From the NCBI GenBank assembly GCA_002393955.1, contig DGSK01000039.1, forward strand, positions 1-33,275: a stretch of 33,275 bases of DNA, given 5' to 3'. Positions 16,067 through 24,718 of the stretch are shown in pieces. Under the pieces are notes generated by a model. That model had not been told where the DNA came from. It worked only from the letters and a program-made list of their open reading frames with translations, and did no database searches. Source of the stretch: Lachnospiraceae bacterium UBA4364. GTDB lineage: Bacteria > Bacillota > Clostridia > Lachnospirales > Lachnospiraceae. A program made the position numbers and the translations under genes. Positions within the stretch are counted from its first letter, which is position 1, and the number at the start of each line of letters is the position of its first letter.

Positions 16067-18487
16067 CTAATACAGCTCAACTGATGAAGATGCTATCTCG
16101 TAGCCGTTTGCATCATAGAACACGTACTCAAGGGTGCCCGATGGTCCGGTCCCGGCTGTATACCATGCGTCTGCGCAGCCATAATCACCACTGTTGCAAA
16201 GCCCATCTATTTCTCCCATATAGTTGTAATTCGTACCGTTTATGGTAAGGGAATAGGAAACGGATGTAGTCTCCCCGGGAGCTCCTCCTGTCAGCATAAT
16301 ATGGCAGTACCACTCGTCAGTAACGCTCAGCGAGCTGTAATAATTTGAGGTATCATACTCCGAATCATTCCAGCCGAGAACCTGGATACCCCATGCATAC
16401 AGCTCATCATAAGCTGTAGACGCTCCACTGTAACCGGCATAATACAGATCCGTCAGATACTCGTAGGTAGTAGTATCGGTATTATTATAGTTTGCCTGGA
16501 CATATCCCCACTTGGCTTTGTTGACCATATCAGAGTCGCCACACTGTTCAAAGCATTCTATGGCATCTGCATAATTACCCTCATCAAGATACTGGCAGCC
16601 CAGGTCATAGGTCATCTGGCTCATATAATTCGCCGCCTCGTCTGCACGATATCCGGCATAATACAGGTCGTAAAAAGCATTGTAAGCCGCTTCGAAATCT
16701 CCGTCTTCATAAAGTTTTTCCGCCTTTAAGAAAGATATTTCCTGAAGCTGCTTCTTTGAGTCGTCATAGTTGCCTAATGACTTGAACAGCTTTTCAGCCG
16801 CATCATAATCCTTATCAGCCATCAGCTCTTTAGCCTTATCATAGGTAGCCTCATCCAGCTTATCCGAGGACTTCTTGTAATTCTTAAGCTCCTCATAAAT
16901 CTCGATGGCCTCGTCATAAGAGCCATTCTTTGCCAGATCTCCGGCTTTCAGATACTTTGCTTCTTTAACCTTTTCCGCGGAATCGCTGAAATCTCCAAGA
17001 GCTGTGAAACCATCTATGGCGCCATCATAATCCTTTGCCGCAAGCTTTTTATCAGCACTGCTGTACTGTATGCGAGGTTTTACAACAATGATCCCCACAA
17101 TCCCCAGAACTATTACAAGTACTACCGCAATAATAGCAACCGGTATAAGAATCAGAGCAAATGCGCCCTTTTTCTTTTTGGGCTGAGCCGGTGGAGTCTG
17201 CGCGGATGCGTCGTTTCCACCCCCGCCGTTCCCGGCAGCAACGGTAGCACCTATGCTATCCGCAGGATTCTGCATAGTAACGCCCACACCATCTGCAGGA
17301 TTCTGTACAGTAATACCCACATTTCCGGCACCCATCTGTGATGCCGGTATTGTCTGCGATGCAGGTATCGTCTGAGATGACGGGATCGTCTGTGACGATG
17401 GTATTGTCTGCGATGACGGGATCGTCTGTGACGATGGTATCGTCTGCGATGACGGTATTGTCTGTGACGCAGGTATCGTCTGAGATGCGGGTATATTTTG
17501 TGACACAGGTATCGCCTGGGATGCGGGTATATTCTGTGACACAGGTATAGGCTGAGCCTCAGTCACCTGACGCACCTGAAGCTCTTCCGTTCTTTCCTTC
17601 TCCGCAGCTTCCTTTGAGATCAGCATGGCGTTCTTAAATGCAAGCATGCTCTGGAAACGTTCCTGAGGCTGCACATTCATAGCCATCATGATAGCATCTT
17701 CCGCATCCTTGGTTATAACAGCCCCTAATCTGCTGGGCGGAACCAGCTCATCTTCTTCCATACGGTCTATACTGTCAGGGGGACGCTTACCGGTAAGTGC
17801 ATAGTAGAATGTAGCACCCAGAGCATATATATCGGTAAAAGGTCCCTGCTTTCCGTGTCTTGTATACTGTTCCTTAGGGGCGAAGCCGTGCTTAAGCACC
17901 ACGTCAAGAGAGCGGCTCTTGTCACCCAGTGAATATCTGGCCGCACCGAAGTCCAGCAGCTTTACTCCGCCGTCCTTAGTTATATAAATATTGTCGGGGG
18001 TTACGTCACGGTGCACTATACCCTTAGAATGTACTGCACCCAGGGCATCCATGATAGGGATAAGGATTTTAGCCGTTTCTTCCCAGTCAAGCTTTCCGCC
18101 ATGCTCACGGATATAAACATCGAAGCTGGTTCCTTCGACAAAATCCATTACAAAATATGCCGTACCGTTTTCTTCAAAATATGTATGTATGCGGACTATA
18201 TTTTCATTTCCTATGAACTGTGCAAGGGTCTGAGCCTCGTCAAGGAAACGATCCTTACCATAGTCAAAGCTGGTGCCCCGCTCTCCGGTAAAAGGCAGAA
18301 CCGTGGTTCCCTGTCTGGTAGCCATAGTATCCGGGAAAAATTCCTTAACGGCCACTTTATTCCCTGATTTATGATCAGATGCGGCATAGGTAATACCAAA
18401 GCCGCCCTGTCCCAGCACTTTTTCTACAATGTACTGTCCCGCAAGCACCGTTCCTTCCGGTAACGCCATGGGAAATTTCTCGCTCAT
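16067..18487 (-). CDS. Transmembrane Ser/Thr protein kinase 2, repeat-rich ectodomain
   Basis: This 806-aa kinase has a catalytic domain nearly identical to kinase 1 (GQGGFG 26-31, K48, HRDVTPDN with D161, DFG with D179). The linker holds 12 tandem hexapeptides of the type IPxSQT (314-385) and three Thr-Val/Thr-Met motifs (T393, T404, T415). One helix lies at about 442-469. The outside part differs entirely from kinase 1: TPR-like repeats of the form A-x2-L-x4-Y-x2-A with 'LGDFSDS/LGNYDDS' turns (about 475-650), then a Tyr-rich C-terminal beta domain (about 690-806). Start ATG 18487 has AAGGGGG upstream and a promoter at 18506-18533. It is the first gene of the cluster. Confidence 0.93.
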   Translation of the reverse strand: MSEKFPMALPEGTVLAGQYIVEKVLGQGGFGITYAASDHKSGNKVAVKEFFPDTMATRQGTTVLPFTGERGTSFDYGKDRFLDEAQTLAQFIGNENIVRIHTYFEENGTAYFVMDFVEGTSFDVYIREHGGKLDWEETAKILIPIMDALGAVHSKGIVHRDVTPDNIYITKDGGVKLLDFGAARYSLGDKSRSLDVVLKHGFAPKEQYTRHGKQGPFTDIYALGATFYYALTGKRPPDSIDRMEEDELVPPSRLGAVITKDAEDAIMMAMNVQPQERFQSMLAFKNAMLISKEAAEKERTEELQVRQVTEAQPIPVSQNIPASQAIPVSQNIPASQTIPASQTIPSSQTIPSSQTIPSSQTIPSSQTIPSSQTIPASQTIPASQMGAGNVGITVQNPADGVGVTMQNPADSIGATVAAGNGGGGNDASAQTPPAQPKKKKGAFALILIPVAIIAVVLVIVLGIVGIIVVKPRIQYSSADKKLAAKDYDGAIDGFTALGDFSDSAEKVKEAKYLKAGDLAKNGSYDEAIEIYEELKNYKKSSDKLDEATYDKAKELMADKDYDAAEKLFKSLGNYDDSKKQLQEISFLKAEKLYEDGDFEAAYNAFYDLYYAGYRADEAANYMSQMTYDLGCQYLDEGNYADAIECFEQCGDSDMVNKAKWGYVQANYNNTDTTTYEYLTDLYYAGYSGASTAYDELYAWGIQVLGWNDSEYDTSNYYSSLSVTDEWYCHIMLTGGAPGETTSVSYSLTINGTNYNYMGEIDGLCNSGDYGCADAWYTAGTGPSGTLEYVFYDANGYEIASSSVELY
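17333..17548 (-). repeat. Twelve tandem 18-bp repeats inside kinase 2
   Basis: Exactly 216 bases encode 12 hexapeptides (IPVSQN, IPASQA, then IPASQT and a run of five IPSSQT). Unit length is a multiple of three, so gain or loss of units keeps the frame. The block lies between the kinase domain and the membrane helix. Confidence 0.95.
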
Positions 18488-18505
18488 AAAAAGCCCCCTT
18501 TTCTT

Positions 18506-18533
18506 TTTATATAAACAAATTTAATAAAAACAA
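18506..18533 (-). promoter_or_regulatory. Promoter of the kinase cluster
   Basis: On the minus strand, TTGTTT (18528-18533), a 16-base spacer and TATAAA (18506-18511) lie about 20 bases before the kinase 2 ATG region, in an A/T-rich gap of 115 bases. This is the best candidate for the main cluster promoter. Confidence 0.5.
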
Positions 18534-18602
18534 TTTAATGCAGTCCAAAACAAGCCCGATTTTACGCACTCTTTTTATTATATATTAAACCCACAAATTT
18601 AT

Positions 18603-19619
18603 CTACTGTCTGCCACCGGTCAGCAGATCATCCATAAAAGGAAACAATTCATCCAGAAGCCTTAAGTTTGCAAGATCTCCTCTGGAGATCAGCTTACCTT
18701 CCATGAACGCCCCCTGGAATGTCTTGCGGCCATCTGTTATTTCGTTCAATACGGCAGTCTCCATTGTAAGTTCCATATCAGGATTTACCGCCTCTCCGTA
18801 GCCGATCACCAGATCGGCACCTTCTATTCTTATAGTGAGAGCCTTGGACGCATCCTTAAGCGAAATCTTGTATTTCAGATCCGTTCCGCTCTTTGCCCTG
18901 AAGTGCTTCTGGAACAGATCCGGTATCCTCTCACTGTCCTTTCCGCCATCATCAAGCTTATTCTTGAAAAGATCGGCCAGGAGACGGATATCCTCCTTCT
19001 GCTTTTCCACATACTTTTCATCAGAGGCATACTCGGAAAGACGATCCGTCTCATCCTGAGTATATGTAGTATTGAGCGTTCTGTACACCACCTGTCTCAC
19101 TACGCCATTGCTGGTCGGCAGGCTCTTTACCCTGCGGCTCACGGCACGGTAAATATCACCCGCCGCATCCTCTATAAGCTTTTTATAAACCTCGTTGTTC
19201 TCAAGCTCTGCCGCCTCAGGGGCATAGCCCGAAAGTCCCTGGCAGGTAAGCCCCCCCAAGGATATCCACGCATTGATCAGATCCAGCTCACCTTCCTTTT
19301 CACCATAAGTAGTTGACATCACCACCGGTGCCATATAAAGGGATGCGATTTTTTCTTTGTCACCGTAAAGCCAGCAGGCATCCAGAAAGCTTGCCATATA
19401 TCCGCCGCAGCCATGCCATTCAACAGTGGATGCAAGTATTATGCCGTCAGCCTCCTTTAACGTCTGCGGAAGCTTTGTCATCTCATTCTTATGATCAAAG
19501 AGGTCAAAGCGCTCGACCTTGACATTAAGCTCGCGAAAAACCGACACCATCTGCTTGATAACAGTAAGCGACGGATCACCGATCAGTCCTCTTCCTCCAT
19601 AATATATATTTATCTTCAC
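18603..19619 (-). CDS. Flavodoxin-like NAD(P)H oxidoreductase fused to an SCP2 domain
   Basis: This 338-aa cytoplasmic protein has an N-terminal flavodoxin-like half (about 1-165), with a beta-strand INIYYGG, an ADGIILASTVEWHG loop typical of FMN-binding NADPH reductases, and a GGLTCQGLSGYAPEA segment. A charged helical linker (about 165-235) leads to an SCP2-like lipid-binding domain (about 240-335) with the EGADLVIGYG and GAFMEGKLISRGD features of that fold. Substrate is unknown; the combination suggests redox chemistry on a hydrophobic ligand. The start is a GTG at 19619 with GGAGGAG upstream. It follows the rhomboid gene by 55 bases and is probably the last gene of the EAL-EAL-rhomboid transcript. 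Confidence 0.85.
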   Translation of the reverse strand: MKINIYYGGRGLIGDPSLTVIKQMVSVFRELNVKVERFDLFDHKNEMTKLPQTLKEADGIILASTVEWHGCGGYMASFLDACWLYGDKEKIASLYMAPVVMSTTYGEKEGELDLINAWISLGGLTCQGLSGYAPEAAELENNEVYKKLIEDAAGDIYRAVSRRVKSLPTSNGVVRQVVYRTLNTTYTQDETDRLSEYASDEKYVEKQKEDIRLLADLFKNKLDDGGKDSERIPDLFQKHFRAKSGTDLKYKISLKDASKALTIRIEGADLVIGYGEAVNPDMELTMETAVLNEITDGRKTFQGAFMEGKLISRGDLANLRLLDELFPFMDDLLTGGRQ

Positions 19620-19674
19620 AGATTCTCCTCCCCGTATCGTCTTCTTATTTGTTGATCATTCTGTTATTATAGTC

Positions 19675-20784
19675 TTATCTTTTCGCTTTTTTCCCATCCA
19701 GCAGACTCATTATTATAAGTATGGTGCCTTCCAGCACAAACCCGGCAACAAAGCCGCCCAGATGTGCGGCAAAATCAACAGTTGCTCCGTCTGACGCATT
19801 TACCGGGATAAACAGCAGTGCCACTGCTATGACCACCCTTATCACAGATTCCCTTCGCCTCATATATCCAAGCATCAGTATGCCGGCTATGACTCCGCCG
19901 GTAAGTCCGTATATCGCTCCCGATGCACCTAATGAGGTATACAATATTCCCGCATTTGTATGATACCAGACAGAAAAAACCCCGCCTGCTACCAGTGACA
20001 CAAAATAAACCACCGTATAGGCTATGCGCCCCGACATCCTCTCCAGCGCCGAACCTGCCGCATAAAGGACGATCATATTATTGACAATGTGCGCGATCGA
20101 GCCATGTAAAAAACCGTATGTCAGGAAACGGTACCATTCCAGAGGTTTTCCAATTATATCATTTGTAAGCACATAGGCGTCTTCATTCACAATACCTGCG
20201 GTCTGCATTATGTACATTACCACGTTGGCTATGATGAGTCCGAAGGTAAGCCACGTCACCGCAGAACTGTCGTAGACCGTTTTAGCGGCAACGCTCTTTC
20301 CCACCGGCAAAGCGGAGGACCTGCGATCAGCCTCCCCCTGACGCCCTTCAGCATCTGCCCGCACAGCTTCAGCAATCCCCATATCGAACCCGGACTCCGC
20401 AAGAAGTATCTCAAGCTTTCCTCGAAGACCGTAAAAGTCTTCGACACCCCACTCCGGTACTATAAGCTTTGATGTTCCCGCTTCGATATACCATTCATTT
20501 GCTTTCCTGCTATCGCAACGCTGTACTATGTACGCAGAGTCAGCGCAGATTACACGCAGGAAATGAACATCCTTGTCTCTGCCGTAGCTCAGCTTTTCCT
20601 TTAGATATGTGACAAATCCGTCCATCTGTGCATCGCTGCTTACAGCCGTTCTTTCATCAAAGAAACAGAGCACATTAAGATAGTAGTTCTCTTCCATAAC
20701 AAAAGATGCATACCGCAGATCCTGCGAAAGCATAAAATTTTTATAACCCATTCCGTTCAGCAGGGCTCTGATACTGCTAACCAT
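19675..20784 (-). CDS. Rhomboid-family intramembrane serine protease
   Basis: This 369-aa membrane protease should cut transmembrane segments of substrate proteins. A soluble N-terminal domain (about 1-165) precedes a six- to seven-helix rhomboid core. The catalytic Ser is S288 in GASGAIYGL, the partner His is H341 in AAHLGGFVAGF, and H232/N235 lie in the HIVNNM motif of helix 2. The N-terminal extension and overall length resemble Bacillus GluP/YqgP. It starts six bases after the EAL gene's stop with no strong ribosome site, so translation is coupled to that gene. A basic tail (KKAKR) ends the protein. Confidence 0.93.
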   Translation of the reverse strand: MVSSIRALLNGMGYKNFMLSQDLRYASFVMEENYYLNVLCFFDERTAVSSDAQMDGFVTYLKEKLSYGRDKDVHFLRVICADSAYIVQRCDSRKANEWYIEAGTSKLIVPEWGVEDFYGLRGKLEILLAESGFDMGIAEAVRADAEGRQGEADRRSSALPVGKSVAAKTVYDSSAVTWLTFGLIIANVVMYIMQTAGIVNEDAYVLTNDIIGKPLEWYRFLTYGFLHGSIAHIVNNMIVLYAAGSALERMSGRIAYTVVYFVSLVAGGVFSVWYHTNAGILYTSLGASGAIYGLTGGVIAGILMLGYMRRRESVIRVVIAVALLFIPVNASDGATVDFAAHLGGFVAGFVLEGTILIIMSLLDGKKAKR

Positions 20785-20790
20785 AGCCGT

Positions 20791-22713
20791 TTACTTGCAC
20801 ACCTCCGGCAGTTTAAAATCTTTAAGATATCTTACAAACTCATCACCATTGACAGGCTTCGAGAAATAATACCCCTGGAAATAATCGCACTCCAGTTCCA
20901 AAAGCCTCTTTATCTGCTCCTCGTTCTCTACCCCTTCCTGCACCACTTTGAGCTTGAGCTTTTTCGCAAGTTTATAGGTATTTTCGAGGGTAACCCTGGC
21001 CTTTTCATTTTTCTCTGCCGACCACAATATGGACTTGTCTATCTTCATCACCGTAAAAGGCACATGGTACAGATATGAAATATTGGAATATCCCGTACCG
21101 TAGTCATCCAGGGATAAGTCTATACCGCGCAGATAAAAATTCTTCATGTTCCTTATGAAATTGTCCACCTCGTTCGTGGTAGCAGTCTCCGTTATTTCGA
21201 AATTGATCTGCTTGGGCTTTATGCCATACTCTTTCATAATGGCTTCAAACTCCTCAGCCATCTTCCTCTGTGCACACTGTATGGGAGAAAGGTTTACTTC
21301 TATGTATTCTATGCCTTTCCTGTCCAGCTCATTGTTCTTGTAAAATTCGCACACTTTGCGGAACACTATCTCACCGATCTGCAGTATGTAGCCCTCGTTT
21401 TCTGCCATCCTTATCATATCTTCCGGAGGCATGAAGCCGTATTCCGGATCAAAAAGCCTGATAAGCGCTTCTGCTGCCACGATCTTTTTTTCAGCAGTAG
21501 AATATATGGGCTGGTAGTATACCTGAAAAGTATTATCCGACAGAGCCCTCTTTATGGCCTCCAGCATGTGTTTTCCTTCATTGTCTACAAGCAGCTTTTC
21601 CACACCGTTTTCCGAATCAAGCCTTCCCTTAGCATAAATATATGCCTTAAGGAAATCGGAAAAGGCATCAAAATCCTTAAGCTGTTCCGGGGCAGACAAA
21701 CTTATGACCTCAGCTGTAAGGATCACTTCGGAAATCGCCGGTGACCATACCTTCTCAAAACGTGACGCCACAGTCTGCCTGAGTGTTTCCGCTTCCTGCT
21801 TCGTAAGCTCCGATGTCTTAAACACAAGAACACTGTTGTCCGCACGGTAAACAGTCCCCTTATACCCAAGTCCCATCAGGTAATTGGTTATGAGCTTCAT
21901 AAAACCTTCCGCATTGTCAAAGCCCAGCGCCTCTGCTAACACCTTATAATCCAGCACCTTTATAACGATAATGTGAAATTTCTTCTTGAGCAGGTAATCC
22001 TCTTTGGTAAAATCATAAAGGTAATTCTTGCGCATGGCATCCGACATGTCGAAGAGTTCCTCGGGTCTCAGCACTTCAAAAAACAGATCCACCAGCACCA
22101 GCGATACCACAAAGCCCTGGAACCGGATCGTATTTATGAAATACTGCCCTGCCGTTACCAGCATTGTGATAAGAGCTGCCACCGCCACATGCCCGGCCAC
22201 CTGTCTGTTGATCTGCTCCCGGTATCTTATAGATACGCCTATTATGGTCAGCATATAATAGGCCACCATCACCAGGATGAAACCATGCGCAAAAGGCGTT
22301 GAACGGAGTTCAAACAGACTTAAGCCCTGATAAGCCGCTATCACATTAACTGCAGTAGCTGCAATAAGTGTAAAAGATGAAGGCATATATATCAGGATAA
22401 GCCATCTTTGCGAAACCTGCCTGTCCAGCTTGATCAGACTGACAAAATACAGCGCACTCATCGTCAGAATAAATATGCACAAAAACATATATACGGTATT
22501 AAGGGTATATCCGACCACACCCGGCTCCGCATTCAGTTCCACATCTATGACCGCAGTGGTCATTCCGAGCAGTGTTACCCCGAGCTGGGTGATCATCAGA
22601 TAATAGAATACCCGAAAGGCCGTTATCCCGATACGCCTCTTATTTTTGAAACAGACAAGAAGCACGATCTCCATGGCAAGCGCCACTATATCAAAATAGA
22701 TATTAACATTCAT
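20791..22713 (-). CDS. 7TM-like sensor with degenerate GGDEF and intact EAL (c-di-GMP phosphodiesterase)
   Basis: This 640-aa membrane protein has an N-terminal block of about seven hydrophobic helices (about 5-215), a GGDEF-like domain without the signature (YRADNSVLVF near 290), and a C-terminal EAL domain (about 385-635). The EAL active-site residues are present: E415 in AEALIRL, N474 in EVNLSP, E506 in FEITET, D536-D537 in LDDYGTGYSN, K557, E593 in QEGVEN and Q613 in QGYYFSKP. It should hydrolyse c-di-GMP to pGpG. The likely role of the membrane part is to sense an envelope or small-molecule signal. Its ATG overlaps the stop of the upstream EAL gene, and rhomboid follows after six bases. 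Confidence 0.92.
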   Translation of the reverse strand: MNVNIYFDIVALAMEIVLLVCFKNKRRIGITAFRVFYYLMITQLGVTLLGMTTAVIDVELNAEPGVVGYTLNTVYMFLCIFILTMSALYFVSLIKLDRQVSQRWLILIYMPSSFTLIAATAVNVIAAYQGLSLFELRSTPFAHGFILVMVAYYMLTIIGVSIRYREQINRQVAGHVAVAALITMLVTAGQYFINTIRFQGFVVSLVLVDLFFEVLRPEELFDMSDAMRKNYLYDFTKEDYLLKKKFHIIVIKVLDYKVLAEALGFDNAEGFMKLITNYLMGLGYKGTVYRADNSVLVFKTSELTKQEAETLRQTVASRFEKVWSPAISEVILTAEVISLSAPEQLKDFDAFSDFLKAYIYAKGRLDSENGVEKLLVDNEGKHMLEAIKRALSDNTFQVYYQPIYSTAEKKIVAAEALIRLFDPEYGFMPPEDMIRMAENEGYILQIGEIVFRKVCEFYKNNELDRKGIEYIEVNLSPIQCAQRKMAEEFEAIMKEYGIKPKQINFEITETATTNEVDNFIRNMKNFYLRGIDLSLDDYGTGYSNISYLYHVPFTVMKIDKSILWSAEKNEKARVTLENTYKLAKKLKLKVVQEGVENEEQIKRLLELECDYFQGYYFSKPVNGDEFVRYLKDFKLPEVCK

Positions 22714-24668
22714 GTCGCTTCGCCTTCCCTGTCCGTTTCAGACTTATCATCCATTGTTTCCACAATACTTTCATCATTGGCTGCCAACGCCCTTATAAAT
22801 CCCTGCTCATCCAGCTGTTCAAAGAAATAACTGCCGGTTGCGTAATCACAGTCCACGCTTTCTATCATGGAATAGTACTCCGCATCATTTATCCCGCTGA
22901 CCATAGTCCGCATATCGAGACAATGGGCCAGGTCCATAGCAGATTCCATGGCCAGTTTGGCACTCTTATTGCTGACCGCATCTGCCACGACCCTGCGGTT
23001 TATGCTTATTACATCTATAGGCATATCATATATGGTTGAAATATCCGTGTATCCGCCGCCATACTCCTCCAGACAGAATCTCCCACCCATTTCATCCAGA
23101 TGTTTTATTGTCCTGCGAAAGCTTTCAGTTGCATTGGCAAGAGTGGATTCAGACATCATTATATAGACCCGGCTTTTGTCTATTCCGTTCCTGTCCATAT
23201 ATTCAAACATTCCGGTCAAAAGATTGTAATGCATGGTCATGGTAGGATAAACCCTGATCCCGACAAAATCCATGCCTGCCTCCTGCAGTTTATTTTCCTT
23301 AATAAAGACCGCAGTCTTTTCAAAGAGTATATTTGCCACGTGCATGATATATCCTCCGCTTTCCGCAAAGCGGAAGATCTCATCGTCATAAACATAACCT
23401 GTGGCGTCATCAAAGAAACGCACGGTTGCGATCAGGCCTGTAATCTTTTTCCCGGACAGCGAATAGACGGGAGTATAGCGCATTTCCAGAGTCTTTTTTT
23501 CTATTGCTCTGGAAAGAGCCACCGTGATCTGGTGTTTTCTCTCTATATCCTCTATATCCAGGTCCTTTGCTGTATAAACGGATTTTATCTTTTCACCGTC
23601 ATGGAACTGTCTCAGCACGGAATAGAATACAGGCTCCGCTTTAACATCCTCGGGAAGTCTGAGACTCAGTATGCTTACGGAGAACAGCTCATCCCTTCCA
23701 AATAATTTCCACGGCTTCTCAAAACGTATGCGGATATCGGCAATTATCTTATCGATCTGTCCGGGAGCAGGATCCGTGATCTCTATTGCAAACTCCGCCC
23801 TGTCGATATGGTATATGTTCGTGCCATTGCCCACATCATTTAAAAACTCCACAAATTCCGTGACAAGTCCGGGATCATTTTCCATTCCGGTATGTTCCGA
23901 ATAATCATCTACGTATATGCAGATAAAGCGAAAATCCCTTCCCGACAGGTAATATGAGTGTATCATATCCTCAAAGGCGTGCCTGCTGAAAACCGACATC
24001 TCCGGATCCAGATTCTCTCTGGGATTCTGTATCGTAAGAAAAAACACCAGTGTGACTACCGCTATTGAGACCGTTTCAATGGCAGAATCCGGTATAAACA
24101 ACTGCAGGATAACCGCCGCCACCGAAAAAGACATTCCCGACAGCACAACGATGATCTTTCTGATGGAAATATCAGTCCGGTTACGTATTATCTGGTATAT
24201 CACGCCCACAAGATATACCGCCGTAACCGCATATACTATCGCAATATATTTTCCCCTGTGGTACTCTCCCATTTCATCGTAGTAATATATCCAATGAAAC
24301 CAGGGGTTCAGCATTATAACAGCCTCGGCAACAATAGTCGGGAACAGTATCGCGGCTCTCTGCGGTTTATTCAGGGACCTCCAGGCCCTTATGTGGCTGA
24401 GTATATAAAGATAGAAACATATGCCGGCTATAATGTGCAGGACATAATAAAGGAAACTCATGACATCCATGACAGCCACGGCATTAGGGATGTGGTACAT
24501 CTCCGCCATATCACCGCACAGCACGGAAAAAGCCGTTGAGCAATTGCTCAGGATAAAGGCAATAAAAAACATATTCTGTCTGTTTTTTACCCTGCTGAGC
24601 CGGAAGAGGTTGTACAATATGAACAGCGATATCAAAAGCGCCGACATTGAAAAACATATTGATAACAT
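22710..24668 (-). CDS. 7TM-like sensor with a degenerate, probably inactive EAL domain
   Basis: This 652-aa paralogue of the next gene has the same plan: hydrophobic helices (about 5-212), a degenerate GGDEF-like domain (about 225-340) and an EAL-like domain (about 385-640). Almost every catalytic residue is changed. GLIATVRFF stands where AEALIRLF is expected, RVYPTM replaces NLS, MMSES replaces EITE, EEYGGGYTD replaces DDYGTGYSN, and the QEGVE and QGYYF motifs are lost. The fold-supporting hydrophobic pattern is kept and the frame is intact, so the gene looks selected for another role, such as c-di-GMP binding or partnering the active EAL protein. A TATAAT box stands at 24719-24724. Confidence 0.88.
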   Translation of the reverse strand: MLSICFSMSALLISLFILYNLFRLSRVKNRQNMFFIAFILSNCSTAFSVLCGDMAEMYHIPNAVAVMDVMSFLYYVLHIIAGICFYLYILSHIRAWRSLNKPQRAAILFPTIVAEAVIMLNPWFHWIYYYDEMGEYHRGKYIAIVYAVTAVYLVGVIYQIIRNRTDISIRKIIVVLSGMSFSVAAVILQLFIPDSAIETVSIAVVTLVFFLTIQNPRENLDPEMSVFSRHAFEDMIHSYYLSGRDFRFICIYVDDYSEHTGMENDPGLVTEFVEFLNDVGNGTNIYHIDRAEFAIEITDPAPGQIDKIIADIRIRFEKPWKLFGRDELFSVSILSLRLPEDVKAEPVFYSVLRQFHDGEKIKSVYTAKDLDIEDIERKHQITVALSRAIEKKTLEMRYTPVYSLSGKKITGLIATVRFFDDATGYVYDDEIFRFAESGGYIMHVANILFEKTAVFIKENKLQEAGMDFVGIRVYPTMTMHYNLLTGMFEYMDRNGIDKSRVYIMMSESTLANATESFRRTIKHLDEMGGRFCLEEYGGGYTDISTIYDMPIDVISINRRVVADAVSNKSAKLAMESAMDLAHCLDMRTMVSGINDAEYYSMIESVDCDYATGSYFFEQLDEQGFIRALAANDESIVETMDDKSETDREGEAT

Positions 24669-24718
24669 TCGTTTACATAATCCTCGCCAAACGACAAAAA
24701 TCCAAGTTAAATTTTACC

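Noticed and set aside
17333..17548. CRISPR array
   Set aside because: The 18-bp repeats are contiguous without spacers, are in frame and encode the hexapeptide array of kinase 2.
7534..18487. Type VI or type VII secretion locus
   Set aside because: Kinase, FHA and PP2C genes occur in such loci, but no sheath, VgrG, Hcp, WXG100 or FtsK-like ATPase gene is present in the window.
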